This document shows, piece by piece, positions 53,279-62,778 of a stretch of 64,000 nucleotides of DNA. The notes below the pieces were generated by a model that ran no database searches, was not told where the DNA came from, and worked only from the letters and a program-made list of their open reading frames with translations. The first letter of the stretch is position 1. Each line of letters begins with the position of its first letter. Made by a program: the position numbers and the translations under genes. Location of the stretch: NCBI RefSeq assembly GCF_900112225.1, contig NZ_FOLD01000012.1, positions 62,001 through 126,000 on the forward strand. Reading direction: 5' to 3'. This stretch comes from Massilia yuzhufengensis (GTDB lineage Bacteria; Pseudomonadota; Gammaproteobacteria; Burkholderiales; Burkholderiaceae_D).

Positions 53279-53686
53279 TTCAATAGCCAAATTAGTTGAA
53301 GAAGTTGTATCTGAGCGGGCACGGAATGCTCCTCGCCCGGCCTGCCGCGCGCGTAGTGGGCGCGGGAGCCTGCCGGATGGGCTCGGTTCACTGTTGGCAA
53401 CCCTGATACGGTAGCAGAATGACAGTGGACGTGCACGGGATGTCCCGGCTTGTGGCCGGTCGGGAGCGCCCGGGGCGTGGGATGGGGCCAAGGGCGGTCG
53501 CCAGCTTGCGCTGGGCCAACTAGCTTACAGGCTTGGCAATCATTAGGAAATGACAAAATACGCAACGGCAGGGTGCACACACTATTTGCATAAATTGCCA
53601 ATTGTGCAAATTTCCTTTGCAAGGCCGGCGAACGCTGCACCAGGGCGCATCCCTTATACTCGTGTTTTCCTCCTGCCCAGCCCGTC
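53279..53686. other. intergenic region between zwf and the lipoprotein gene
   Basis: A divergent promoter region of about 400 bases with no gene. The part near zwf is GC-rich; from 53530 to 53610 it becomes AT-rich, with TTTGCA (53584-53589) and TGCAAA mirrored around AATTGCCAATTG, a possible operator or promoter of the lipoprotein gene at 53687. No known regulator motif is recognised. Confidence 0.4.
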
Positions 53687-54781
53687 ATGCGCCACCCCGC
53701 CAGCATTGCCGCACTCGCCCTTGTCGTTCTCGTCGCCGGCTGCACGAGCGTGAATCCGTACTACGATGCCGGCAAGCCGCACCACACGGCGCAAGGATTC
53801 AAGAACAATTACCCGCCCAACCCCGCCTACCTGCGCCCGCCGAGCGGCTTCTTCGAAGGCTGGGCCGGGCGGCTGAAAAACTGGACCTCGGACGGCTCCG
53901 AGCGCGCGCCATTGGCCCCGATCGCGACGGTGCAGCCCGACCTGGGATTCATCCATGCCAATAAGGCGCAGCCGGCCCTGACCTGGATCGGCCACGCGAC
54001 CTTCCTGCTGCAGACCGGTAACGGCGTGAACATCCTCACCGACCCGGTGTTCGACCAGCGCGCCTCGCCCCTGTCCTTCGCCGGACCGAAACGGCAGCAG
54101 CCGCCGGGCGTTGCGCTGGCCGACCTGCCGCATGTCGACGCCGTGCTGATCAGCCATTCGCACTACGACCACCTGTCGGTCGACTCGCTGCGCGCGCTGT
54201 ACCGCCAGCCCGGCGGGCCGCCGATGCTGTTCGCGCCGCTGGGCATCGACCTGTGGCTGGCGGAAAACATCACCGGCGGCGAGAAGGCGCATATCACCCG
54301 GCTCGACTGGTGGGACAAGGCTGCCTTCCGCGGCCTCGACCTGCAACTGCTGCCGGTGCACCATTGGTCCTCGCGCACGCCATGGGACCGCAACGAGACG
54401 CTGTGGGGCGCCTGGGCCGTCACCCGGCCGGGCTTTTCCTTTTTCTTCTCCGGCGACCTCGGCTATTCGAAAGACATCCAGGACATCGCCGCCCGTTTTA
54501 CCGGCGGCTTCGACCTGGCCGCAATCGGCATCGGCGCCTACCAGCCAGTGTGGTACCGCAACTCGCACGTCAGCCCGGACGAAGCGGTGCGCATCCACCG
54601 CGAACTCCGGGTGCGCCACAGTGTTGGCATGCACTGGGGCACCTTCCCGATGGGCCAGGAACGGCTCGACCAGGCCCCGCGCGACCTGGCCACGGCGCGC
54701 GCGGCGCAGGGCATCGCGGACGACGCCTTCTTCGTCATGCGCCACGGCCAGACCTATCGGCCGCCGCCCGTCGCTCGGTGA
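53687..54781 (+). CDS. lipoprotein of the NAPE-PLD-like metallo-beta-lactamase family
   Basis: A 364-residue metallo-beta-lactamase-fold phosphodiesterase-like lipoprotein. The lipobox LVLVAGC gives Cys19. WIGHATFLLQTGNGVNILTDPVF and the zinc motif ISHSHYDHLS (His157, His159, Asp161, His162) are followed by VHHWSSRTPWDRNETLWGAW, which is characteristic of the N-acyl-phosphatidylethanolamine-phospholipase-D-like group. A C-terminal MHWGTFPMGQERLDQAP completes it. It is likely a periplasmic or outer-membrane-attached enzyme acting on lipids; the substrate is inferred from the family. Confidence 0.88.
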   Translation: MRHPASIAALALVVLVAGCTSVNPYYDAGKPHHTAQGFKNNYPPNPAYLRPPSGFFEGWAGRLKNWTSDGSERAPLAPIATVQPDLGFIHANKAQPALTWIGHATFLLQTGNGVNILTDPVFDQRASPLSFAGPKRQQPPGVALADLPHVDAVLISHSHYDHLSVDSLRALYRQPGGPPMLFAPLGIDLWLAENITGGEKAHITRLDWWDKAAFRGLDLQLLPVHHWSSRTPWDRNETLWGAWAVTRPGFSFFFSGDLGYSKDIQDIAARFTGGFDLAAIGIGAYQPVWYRNSHVSPDEAVRIHRELRVRHSVGMHWGTFPMGQERLDQAPRDLATARAAQGIADDAFFVMRHGQTYRPPPVAR

Positions 54782-54849
54782 GCGCCAGGATCAGGTTTTC
54801 ACGGCGCGTTTATTGGCCTCGCTGATGGTCCAGTAGTCAATCGCGCGCC

Positions 54850-54955
54850 CATCGACTTCGGAGGTCGCCCACCGGGAAGCTGGCGCGGTCCGACACGCCC
54901 GCCTTGCGCGCCTTTTCCTGCGCTTCGGCGATGCGCACCGGATTGAGGTGATGAT
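54850..54955 (-). pseudogene. fragment of a SAM-dependent methyltransferase gene
   Basis: On the minus strand a short frame reads NPVRIAEAQEKARKAGVSD, then RASFPVGDL, the stretch of a class I methyltransferase between the second strand and its gD motif. It opens and closes abruptly in unrelated sequence. The 54782-55124 gap also encodes a separate hydrophobic fragment (MVRALTLSILIIT). The region is decayed coding DNA with no intact gene. Confidence 0.35.
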
Positions 54956-55124
54956 GAGGATCGACAGCGTGAGCGCGCGCACCATGCTGGCGGCGCCCCC
55001 GCGCACTTCGGCGCTGATGTACGCCGGCGCGCCCCAGCCGGGCGGCAGCATGCCGAGGGGGACGGCCTGCTGCATCTGGTCGCCGAACACGAAGGCCAGC
55101 AGCGCGATCGGGCCGGTGGTGAAT

Positions 55125-55227
55125 CGTAGGGTGGGCGGCTATGCCGGCCGCGCGTCCAGCGCCGCTCGGCGCAGCGGACATGCATGCCGTGGTCGAACGC
55201 GCGGTCGGCGAAGCCGACCACCCTACG
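55125..55227. repeat. dispersed palindromic element, copy 3
   Basis: Begins CGTAGGGTGGGCGGCTATGC and ends GCGAAGCCGACCACCCTACG, enclosing TCGAACGCGCGGTCGG as in the other copies. It ends 3 bases before the stop codon of the minus-strand band-7 lipoprotein gene, so it may serve as its terminator. Confidence 0.85.
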
Positions 55228-55230
55228 GTC

Positions 55231-56034
55231 TTACTTCGTGCCGACGTTGACCATGCCCTTGAAGTCATACGGTATCACCACGGTCTGCACCTTGCCTTCC
55301 GCGATTCCCTCCGCAATCTTCATCTGCGCCTGCGCCTGCATGTAGCTGATCGCACCCGCATTGGCATTGAGCGCCGCGATCCGCTCCGCTTCCTTCTTCG
55401 CGATCTGGACCTCGACTTCCTTGGTCTTTTCTTCGTTCTTGGCCCCCACCAGGTTGTCGGCGCTGGCCTTGACCGCGTCGCTCGGCACCATGCTGCCCAC
55501 GCGCACCTGCGATATCACGATGCCGTTGAGCTTTTCATCGTTCAGCGTGGTCGACATGATCTCCTGGATTTCCTGCTCGATCTGGGCCCGGTTGTCGTTC
55601 ATGTTCAGCGCCTCGTACTTGCGCGCCGTCTTGTACACGGCATTGCGCGCGGTCTGGTAGATGTACGAATGCATCAGGTAGATGTCGCCGGTCTTGTCGA
55701 CCATGTGGAAGGAGCGGCTCTTGTTGATGTACAGGTCCGACACCGACGACGGCGTGATGTTGTAGATCACGCTGATGTCGAATTCCTTCATCGTCGAATT
55801 GTCGGCCGCCAGCGGCGTCAGGTTCTGCACGTCGACGCTGACATCCTTCACCGGGAAGGTCAGCACGCTGCCGACCAGGGTCTGGTTGAAGCTGCCGGCG
55901 ATGCGTTCGTCCGGCTCGATGGTCTTGTCGAAGTTCACGCGCAGGCCCACTTCGCCGGTGTCGACGATGGTGCAGCCGGTGGCCAGTGCGCCGATGGCCG
56001 CGGCCAGGGCAATCACGAGATACAGTTTCTTCAT
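55231..56034 (-). CDS. SPFH/band-7-domain lipoprotein
   Basis: A 267-residue lipoprotein with lipobox LATGC (Cys21) and an SPFH (stomatin/prohibitin/flotillin) domain from about residue 30 to 200 (VGLRVNFDKTIEPDERIAG, ISVIYNITPSSVSDLY). A charged coiled-coil run follows (AKNEEKTKEVEVQIAKKEAE). The long helical tail after the band-7 part suggests oligomer formation at the membrane. Function is unknown. Family members act as scaffolds for membrane proteases or stress responses. Confidence 0.88.
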   Translation of the reverse strand: MKKLYLVIALAAAIGALATGCTIVDTGEVGLRVNFDKTIEPDERIAGSFNQTLVGSVLTFPVKDVSVDVQNLTPLAADNSTMKEFDISVIYNITPSSVSDLYINKSRSFHMVDKTGDIYLMHSYIYQTARNAVYKTARKYEALNMNDNRAQIEQEIQEIMSTTLNDEKLNGIVISQVRVGSMVPSDAVKASADNLVGAKNEEKTKEVEVQIAKKEAERIAALNANAGAISYMQAQAQMKIAEGIAEGKVQTVVIPYDFKGMVNVGTK

Positions 56035-56130
56035 TCTTTTCTCTTTCAGGGTTTTCCGCCAGTGCCCGGTTCTAGCGACCGGTGCGTCACCAACGATACC
56101 ATTTTCAAGAGCGCAGAAATCCTCGGTTTG

Positions 56131-57039
56131 TCACGCGCCGCCGGCTGGCCGCTGCAGGAAAGGCAGCGCGCGCGCCAGCAGCGTATCCGGCGCTTCCTCG
56201 GCGATGTAGTGCCCGCAGGGCAGGGCCTCGCCATCCACGTTGGAGGCCAGCTTGCGCCATTCGGCCAGCGGATCGAAGCAGCGGTGCACCACGCCGTGTT
56301 CTCCCCACAGCACCAGCAGCGGCACGGCCAGCTGCAGGCCCGCGTCGCGGTCCGCGCGGTCGTGTTCCAGGTCGATGCCGGCGGCGGCGCGGTAGTCCTC
56401 GCAGATGCCGTGGGCCGTGCCGGGAAGGGCCAGGCAGCGCCGGTATTCGCCCAGCGCGCGCGCATCGAACGGCGCCAGGCCGGCGCTGCGCCGGCCCATC
56501 ACGTCGCGCACGTAGGCGGCGGGGTCGGCTTCGATCAGGCGTTCCGGCAGCGGCGCCGGCTGGATCAGGAAGAACCAGTGCCAGTAGGCGCGCGCGAAAG
56601 CGTCGGAGGTCTGCTCGTACATCGCCAGCGTGGGCGCGATATCGAGCAGCACCGCGCGCTCGACCGCCTGCGGATGGTCGGCCAGCAGCCGGTGCGCCAC
56701 GCGCGCGCCGCGGTCATGGGCCATCACGGAAAAACGCGCGAAACCGAGCTGCCGCATCACCGCCAGCGCATCCTGCGCCATGGTCCGCTTGCTGTAGTTG
56801 ACATGGCCGGCCGCGCCGGCAGGTTTGGACGAATCGCCATAGCCGCGCAGGTCGCAGGCAACGAGCGTGAAATGCCGGCGCAGCACCGGCGCCACCTTGT
56901 GCCAGATCGCATGCGTCTGCGGATGCCCGTGCAGCAGCAGCAGCGGCGGGCCTTCGCCGCCGACGACGGCGTTGATGTGGATGTCCTGGCCGACATCGAC
57001 CTGGATGCGGCGAAATCCGGGAAAGAGCGTTTCGTCCAT
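56131..57039 (-). CDS. fluoroacetate/haloacetate dehalogenase-like alpha/beta hydrolase
   Basis: A 302-residue alpha/beta hydrolase. GHPQTHAIWHKVAP and LRGYGDSSKP precede the nucleophile Asp109 in AHDRGARVAHRL, with Arg110 and Arg113 for the carboxylate. HWFFLIQPAPLPE supplies His154 and Trp155, which correspond to the halide-stabilising residues of fluoroacetate dehalogenase (about one residue offset), and the catalytic His is in GHYIAEEAP. Retained Asp, Arg, Arg, His and Trp make dehalogenation chemistry plausible; epoxide hydrolysis is the alternative. The start at 57039 is preferred over the longer open frame. Confidence 0.85.
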   Translation of the reverse strand: MDETLFPGFRRIQVDVGQDIHINAVVGGEGPPLLLLHGHPQTHAIWHKVAPVLRRHFTLVACDLRGYGDSSKPAGAAGHVNYSKRTMAQDALAVMRQLGFARFSVMAHDRGARVAHRLLADHPQAVERAVLLDIAPTLAMYEQTSDAFARAYWHWFFLIQPAPLPERLIEADPAAYVRDVMGRRSAGLAPFDARALGEYRRCLALPGTAHGICEDYRAAAGIDLEHDRADRDAGLQLAVPLLVLWGEHGVVHRCFDPLAEWRKLASNVDGEALPCGHYIAEEAPDTLLARALPFLQRPAGGA

Positions 57040-57283
57040 GGGTGTAATCCGTGGTGTTGAGAGAACCATGATGGCAAGGGCCTGCATAAGGATACGCGTT
57101 CGTGACGGTTCCGTGCCCGCTCGCGAGAGCTTGTCTGGCTTACATGATCCTGACGTGCGGGGCGCTGTTGTAAATATGCCCCTAAGAAACTTTACGAATT
57201 GACATCCTCGGGCGTGCCCACCAGTATCAAATGGCGCCCTCATGTCCCGATCCGGCGCGATTTCACTACAAGAGGAAAACCAG

Positions 57284-59779
57284 ATGCAGAAACACGTAAC
57301 GGAAAAGACAGTCGTCGCCCTGGCCATCGCTTCGCTGTTTTCAGGCGTCGCCCAGGCCCAGGAAGCAGCGGTCCCTGACACCGGCCCGGCCGCCACCGTC
57401 GTCGTCACCGGCACCCGCGTGGCCAACCGCACCGCGCTCGACACCGCGGCCCCGGTCGACATCATCTCCGCCGACACCCTCAAGAACTCCGGCAGCACCG
57501 AGATCACCCAGGCGCTGTCGATGGCCCTGCCGTCGCTGAACTTCCCGAAACCGGCCATCACCGACGGCACCGACACCATCCGTCCCGCCACCCTGCGCGG
57601 CATGGCGCCCGACCAGACCCTGGTGCTGATCAACTCCAAGCGCCGCCATGCTTCCTCGCTGGTGAACGTCAACGGCTCGATCGGCCGTGGCTCGGCCGCG
57701 GTGGACATGAACACCATACCGACCGCCATCGTGCAAAGCGTCGAGGTGCTGCGCGACGGCGCCGCCGCCCAATACGGCTCGGACGCGATCTCCGGCGTGG
57801 TCAACCTGCGCCTGCGCACCAACCGCAGCGGCGGCGAAGCGGCCGTCACCTACGGCGCGCGCAAGACCGAATACGAACTGTGGAACAGCGCCGCCCCGGC
57901 CGGCGGCACCTGGACCGCGCCAGCTTCGCGCGAGCGTACCGACGGCCAGACCGCCACCGTCAGCCTGTGGAAGGGCCTGGCCCTGGGCGAGGATGGCTAC
58001 CTGACCATCGCCGCCGAATTCAAGGACCAGCACCGCACCGAACGCAGCGGCTACGACATGCGCCAGCAGTACCCGCGCCTGGCCAGCGGCGCTTTCGATC
58101 CGCGCGAGAACACCATCAACCGCTTCAACGCCTGGTATGGCGACCCGGAGCTGGAACAGTCAACCCTGTTCGCCAACGCCGGCAGCAACCTGGGCGGCGG
58201 CGTCAAGCTGTACGGCTGGGCCAGCTACCAGAAGCGCGAAGCCCGCTCGGGCGGCTTCTTCCGCCCGGCCCAGGACGCGCGCAACATCATCTCGATCTAC
58301 CCGGACGGCTTCCTGCCGATCATCGCGCCGACGGTGGACGACTTCTCGGCCACCGGCGGCGTCACCTGGCAGCTGGGCAGCTGGGACATGGACGCGTCGC
58401 TCGGCTACGGCAAGAACAAGATGCAGTACGAGATCCAGAACACGCTGAACCGCTCGATCGGCCCGACCAGCAAGACCGAGTTCGACGCCGGCGGCTACGC
58501 CTACGACCAGCTGGTGTTCAACCTCACCGGCGTGCGCGCGCTCGACGTGGCCGGCCTGTCCTCGCCGCTGAACCTGGCGCTGGGCATGGAAGCGCGCCGC
58601 GAAGGCTACGAGCTGTTCGCGGGCGAACCGGACTCCTACCGCGCCGGTCCCGAACGCCTGCCGGGCGGTGCGCCGACCGCACCGGGCGCCCAGGTGTTCC
58701 CGGGCTTCCGTCCATCGAACGAAGTCGACGCCCACCGCAACGCCATCGGCGCCTTCGTCGACCTCGAAGCGAACATCACGCCCCAGCTGCTGGCCTCCGC
58801 CGCCCTGCGCGCCGAGCATTACAGCGACTTCGGCGACAGCCTGGCCGGCAAGCTGTCGGCGCGCTACGACTTCAGCAAGTCCTTCGCGCTGCGCGGCGCG
58901 GTGCAGAACGGCTTCCGCGCGCCGTCGCCGCAGCAGCAGAACTTCACCGCCACCTCGACCAACTTCATCAACGGCGTGCCGTTCGAGATCACCACCTTCC
59001 GCCCGACCGACCCGGTGGCGGTGGCCCTCGGCGCCAAGCCGCTGGAAGCGGAAAAGTCGGTCAACGCCTCGCTCGGCGCCGTGATGCGCTTCGACCCGTT
59101 CAGCATCACCATCGACGCCTACCGCATCGATATCGAAGACCGCATCATCCTGTCCGAGAACCTGACCCAGACCAACGTCTTCAACTACATCGCCTCGCAG
59201 GGCTTCGTGGGCGTGGGCGGCGGACGCTTCTTCATCAACGGCGTCGACACCCGCACCCAGGGCGTGGACGTGGTGGTAAGCTGGCCGATGAAACTGGCCG
59301 GCGCGGGCAACCTGGACTTCACGGTGGCCGGCAACTTCACCGACACCAAGGTGACCAAGGTGCCGACCACCACGCAGCTGTCCTCGCTGCCCGGCACCGC
59401 CCCGATCCTGTTCGACCGCCTCAACGTGCTGTCGCTGGAAAAGGGCCAGCCGGAGAACAAGATCAGCGCCAACGTGAACTGGAAACTGGGCCCGTGGGGC
59501 GCGACCTTCCGCGCCACGCGCTACGGCAAGGTGCTGCAGGCCGGCACCAGCGCGGCGCTGGACTTCTGGATGGGGCCAAGGACCGTGGTCGACCTGGAGG
59601 GGCGCTTCGCCGTCACGCCGAAACTGTCGCTGGCCATTGGTGCGGACAATGTGTTCGACCAGTATCCTGAAACGCAACCGCCGGCGCTGAACACGACGGG
59701 CAATACGCCGTTTGCGAACTATGCGCCATTTGGTCGTTCGGGACGGTTCATTTACGCCCGTGCGAACTACGGGTTCTGA
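57284..59779 (+). CDS. TonB-dependent outer-membrane receptor
   Basis: An 831-residue receptor. A signal peptide to about residue 25 (VALAIASLFSGVAQAQ) leads to a plug with VVVTGTRVANRTALDT, RGMAPDQTLVLINSKRRH and GAAAQYGSDAISGVVNLR. The barrel ends IYARANYGF with a terminal aromatic. AGAGGAAAA lies upstream of this ATG; an upstream ATG at 57242 lacks it. It is not flanked by a hydrolase or a MarR-type operator, so it is probably not part of the phenolic regulon. The ligand is unknown. Confidence 0.93.
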   Translation: MQKHVTEKTVVALAIASLFSGVAQAQEAAVPDTGPAATVVVTGTRVANRTALDTAAPVDIISADTLKNSGSTEITQALSMALPSLNFPKPAITDGTDTIRPATLRGMAPDQTLVLINSKRRHASSLVNVNGSIGRGSAAVDMNTIPTAIVQSVEVLRDGAAAQYGSDAISGVVNLRLRTNRSGGEAAVTYGARKTEYELWNSAAPAGGTWTAPASRERTDGQTATVSLWKGLALGEDGYLTIAAEFKDQHRTERSGYDMRQQYPRLASGAFDPRENTINRFNAWYGDPELEQSTLFANAGSNLGGGVKLYGWASYQKREARSGGFFRPAQDARNIISIYPDGFLPIIAPTVDDFSATGGVTWQLGSWDMDASLGYGKNKMQYEIQNTLNRSIGPTSKTEFDAGGYAYDQLVFNLTGVRALDVAGLSSPLNLALGMEARREGYELFAGEPDSYRAGPERLPGGAPTAPGAQVFPGFRPSNEVDAHRNAIGAFVDLEANITPQLLASAALRAEHYSDFGDSLAGKLSARYDFSKSFALRGAVQNGFRAPSPQQQNFTATSTNFINGVPFEITTFRPTDPVAVALGAKPLEAEKSVNASLGAVMRFDPFSITIDAYRIDIEDRIILSENLTQTNVFNYIASQGFVGVGGGRFFINGVDTRTQGVDVVVSWPMKLAGAGNLDFTVAGNFTDTKVTKVPTTTQLSSLPGTAPILFDRLNVLSLEKGQPENKISANVNWKLGPWGATFRATRYGKVLQAGTSAALDFWMGPRTVVDLEGRFAVTPKLSLAIGADNVFDQYPETQPPALNTTGNTPFANYAPFGRSGRFIYARANYGF

Positions 59780-59808
59780 TGTAACACGGTAGTCCCGCAA
59801 CAGAAGCA

Positions 59809-59913
59809 CGTCGTCCCGGCGCAGGCCGGGACCCAATTTGCATGCATAGCAGCTAAGTGTGATTGTAGTGGCTACAGCACGAACTTGGGCTCCGGCCTTC
59901 GCCGGAGCGACGG
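59809..59913. repeat. pair of REP-like sequences in inverted orientation
   Basis: CGTCGTCCCGGCGCAGGCCG (59809-59828, continuing GGACCCAA) and, reversed, TTGGGCTCCGGCCTTCGCCG (59886-59905, continuing GAGCGACGG) form two GC-rich hairpins facing each other, as in BIME-type elements. It lies in the gap between the convergent TonB receptor and the LtaS-like gene and probably acts as a terminator region. Different in sequence from the 13311/47390/55125 family. Confidence 0.6.
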
Positions 59914-59948
59914 TTCAAAAGCTGGTGGTGAAAGCAGGCTGAATCGCT

Positions 59949-61946
59949 CTACGGGCTTTGCCGATACAAGCTCTCCCGATACATCAACGACGGCGCCACC
60001 ACATGCGCCATCGCCTTCTTCACCAGCGTCGGATCCGGCGCCTCGCTGCGCACCTCGAAATTCCCCGACGCCGCATCGTAGCGCCCCAGCAGTGGCGCCT
60101 TGCCCGGCCTGAGTACCGTGGCGCCCGAGCCCTCCAGGTAGGCGAAATAATTCTCGAACTGGATCAGCGCGCGCCCCGGCGAGCTGCGGTCGCGCACCAG
60201 GTCGCGGCCGATCATCGGGTGTTCGCTCGAGACCCCGAGCAGCGACAGCAGCGTGGGAGCGAGGTCGATCTGGCTGGCGATGGTCTTGATGCGTTCCGGC
60301 TGGATGTCGGCGCCCAGGATCAGGCCCGGGATATGGAACTTCTTGATCGGCACCAGCGCGTTGCCGTACACACGGTTGTCGTGGTCGGCCACGATCAGGA
60401 ACACGGTATCCTTCCAGTAGTCCTGCCTTTTTGCCTCGCGAATGAATTTGCCGAGCGCGTAGTCGGCGTATTTCACCGCGTTGTTCACTGTCTGCTTCGG
60501 CTGCTCGTGCAGTGCGATCTTCCCATCCGGGAATTCAAACGGTTCGTGGTTCGATGAACTGAAAATAAGGCTGAAGAAGGGCTTGCCCTGGGCGTGCAGG
60601 TGCTTGAGCCGTTCCAGCGACTTGTCGAACAGGTCTTCGTCCGAGGCGCCCCAGCTGCCTTCGAACTTCGGCTGCATGTCCTCGCGGTCGACGATGTTCT
60701 GGAAGCCGTTCCCGGTGAAGAAACTGCGCATATTGTCGAAGTGCGCTTCGCCGCCGTAGACGAATTCGGTGTGGTAGCCCTGCTTGCCCAGGCCGGCCGC
60801 CAGCGTGTAGAAATTCTGCTGCGCCAGCGACAGCTTGACCACGCTGCGCGCCGGCGTCGGCGCGTAGCCCGCCACCACCGCTTCGATGCCGCGCACCGAG
60901 CGGGTGCCGGTGGCGTAGAGCTGCTCGAACCACCAGCCTTGCCCCTTGAGTTTTTCCAGCTCCGGCGTCACCGGCACGCCGCCGAGCGATTCGACGAAGG
61001 TCGCGCCCAGGCTTTCTTCCAGCACGATGACGAGGTTCAGCGGCCGCTCGCGGGTGATGGCGGCGCCCTGGTGGTGCAGGGTCGGCAGTTGCGGGTTGGT
61101 GAACTGGTAGTCGCGCAGCCAGGGCGCGTCCCTTACCTGGGCGAATACCTGCTCGCGCGGGAAGGGGCCGTAGATCTCCGAGGAGCGGGCTTCCTTGCGC
61201 AGCGAGGTGATCGCATCGATCACCGACCAGGACGAATTGATGACCAGCGAATTGACCAGCGCGTCCTGGGTAATGGCGAACAGCGCCGGGTTGGCCGGGC
61301 GGTGCGCGGTGGTCGAGCGCACCTGCACGAACACCACCAGCACCACCAGCGGCCAGGTCAGCAACAGTTTTTTCGCCGGCCAGGCCGCAGCCCCGTGCGA
61401 GGCGCCGGCCAGCACGCGGTGCAGCGCGTAGCCGAGGGCGATGGTGACACTCACCCCGAGCAGCAGCACCGTGCGAAAGCCGTTCCAGAGGGTCGCCATG
61501 ACTTCCTGCGGCCGGTCGAGGTATTCGATGAAGAGGCGGTTCGGGCGCACGTCGTACTGCATGATGAACTGGGGCGTGGATAGTTCCATGAACACGATGG
61601 CGACCACCGCCAGCGTGGCCCAGCCCACCATGAACGGGCGCCACCAGCGCGCGGCGCGCGGCAAGGCCGACAGCGGCGCCAGCAGCACCGGAATGGCCAG
61701 CCAGTAGCCGAGCAGGATCAGGTCGGCCCGCACGCCCTGCAGGAACACCGCCCCCAGCTGGCCGGTGGCTGCTACCCGCGGCAACTGCCACGCGACCAGC
61801 GCGGCGCGCGACAGCGACAGCAGGACCAGGCCGACCAGCGCCATCTGCAGAACGCTGGCATAGGGGCCGGCCCAGCGGGTCAGGCGGGCCAGCAGGGGCG
61901 GGCGCGCTGCCCAGGTGGGCAGCAGCGGCGCTGCGATGGCGGTCAT
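59949..61946 (-). CDS. LtaS-like membrane sulfatase/phosphotransferase
   Basis: A 665-residue protein of the LTA-synthase/sulfatase group: five hydrophobic segments in the first 230 residues, then a large periplasmic alkaline-phosphatase-fold domain. LVIVLEESLGATF and the nucleophile Thr in LYATGTRSVRGIEAV form the active site, with IVADHDNRVYGN and SSSNHEPFEFPDG as metal-binding blocks. Gram-negative members transfer phosphoglycerol or phosphoethanolamine to glycans or lipids. The start at 61946 is 25 bases after the preceding membrane-protein gene, suggesting the last cistron of an operon. Confidence 0.9.
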   Translation of the reverse strand: MTAIAAPLLPTWAARPPLLARLTRWAGPYASVLQMALVGLVLLSLSRAALVAWQLPRVAATGQLGAVFLQGVRADLILLGYWLAIPVLLAPLSALPRAARWWRPFMVGWATLAVVAIVFMELSTPQFIMQYDVRPNRLFIEYLDRPQEVMATLWNGFRTVLLLGVSVTIALGYALHRVLAGASHGAAAWPAKKLLLTWPLVVLVVFVQVRSTTAHRPANPALFAITQDALVNSLVINSSWSVIDAITSLRKEARSSEIYGPFPREQVFAQVRDAPWLRDYQFTNPQLPTLHHQGAAITRERPLNLVIVLEESLGATFVESLGGVPVTPELEKLKGQGWWFEQLYATGTRSVRGIEAVVAGYAPTPARSVVKLSLAQQNFYTLAAGLGKQGYHTEFVYGGEAHFDNMRSFFTGNGFQNIVDREDMQPKFEGSWGASDEDLFDKSLERLKHLHAQGKPFFSLIFSSSNHEPFEFPDGKIALHEQPKQTVNNAVKYADYALGKFIREAKRQDYWKDTVFLIVADHDNRVYGNALVPIKKFHIPGLILGADIQPERIKTIASQIDLAPTLLSLLGVSSEHPMIGRDLVRDRSSPGRALIQFENYFAYLEGSGATVLRPGKAPLLGRYDAASGNFEVRSEAPDPTLVKKAMAHVVAPSLMYRESLYRQSP

Positions 61947-61971
61947 GGCGGGGCGCTGGGCGGGCCGGGGA

Positions 61972-62775
61972 TCAGGCGCCGGTGGCGCCGGCGCCGGCGC
62001 TGAGCAGCCAGCCCACCAGCAGCAGGAAGGCCATCCACATCGCGAACAGCTTCGACAGGCGGCGGATATCGGCGGCGTTCTCGAACAGCGTCGGGCGTTC
62101 GTAGGCGACGCCGGCAAAGTAGGCCGCGAAGACCGTCGCCAGGTAGTGCACGGCGCCGAAGGTCTCGCCCAGCTCGCCTTTGCGCGGATGCTCGATCAGC
62201 AGGTGCGACAGCGCGACCAGCACCAGGTAGATGACCGACGCCGACAGCGGCGGCAGGTACAGGCCGAGCGACTCGACCCAGCGGCGCACGCCCGGCTTGG
62301 TGCGCGCGACGATGGGCAGGATCAGGTTATGGGTGATGCCGGCGATGAAGATCAGTTTCAGCAGCACGTTCTTGTGCAGGCTGCCGCTGCCGACGGCCAG
62401 GTTGTGCAGGTTGGTCTCGGCCTGGCGATTGTTGGCGACGAAGAACTCGGGCGACTGGATGCCGAGGATGCGCTGGAACCAGCTGATCTCTTCCAGCGCC
62501 GCCAGTGCGCACAGCGCGCTCAGTCCGGCCAGTGCCAGCAGCTCGAGCCAGGAGGCGCCGCCGCGCTTGAGGCGTTCGCTGAAGGCGAAGGCGAGCAGGC
62601 CGGCGATGACGGTAAAGCACAGGAACTGCATCCATTCGACGATGCCGTCCTCGCCCAGCAGGCGCCACAGCTTGGCGGTGTCGCCGGACCAGATGATGGC
62701 CCAGGCCATGATGAACACGTTGATTGCGATCCCCGTCGCGATGACGGGATGGGTAAGCCACTTCCGGTTTGCCAC
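61972..62775 (-). CDS. multi-pass membrane protein (GTG start)
   Basis: A 267-residue membrane protein with six or seven hydrophobic segments. The segment EEISWFQRILGIQSPEFFVA followed by NNRQAETNLHNL is striking and seems to be a conserved motif, but I do not recognise the family. It starts at GTG 62775 with AAGGAG 6 bases upstream and lies 3 bases after the stop of the previous gene. In line with the sialidase-like gene and the LtaS-like gene, it may belong to a cell-envelope glycan system. Confidence 0.7.
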   Translation of the reverse strand: MANRKWLTHPVIATGIAINVFIMAWAIIWSGDTAKLWRLLGEDGIVEWMQFLCFTVIAGLLAFAFSERLKRGGASWLELLALAGLSALCALAALEEISWFQRILGIQSPEFFVANNRQAETNLHNLAVGSGSLHKNVLLKLIFIAGITHNLILPIVARTKPGVRRWVESLGLYLPPLSASVIYLVLVALSHLLIEHPRKGELGETFGAVHYLATVFAAYFAGVAYERPTLFENAADIRRLSKLFAMWMAFLLLVGWLLSAGAGATGA

Positions 62776-62778
62776 AAA

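Noticed and set aside
53279..53491. N-terminal extension of glucose-6-phosphate dehydrogenase
   Set aside because: The open frame continues upstream, but the extra residues are Arg/Ser/Pro-rich without family likeness, and the start at 53278 gives the standard length.
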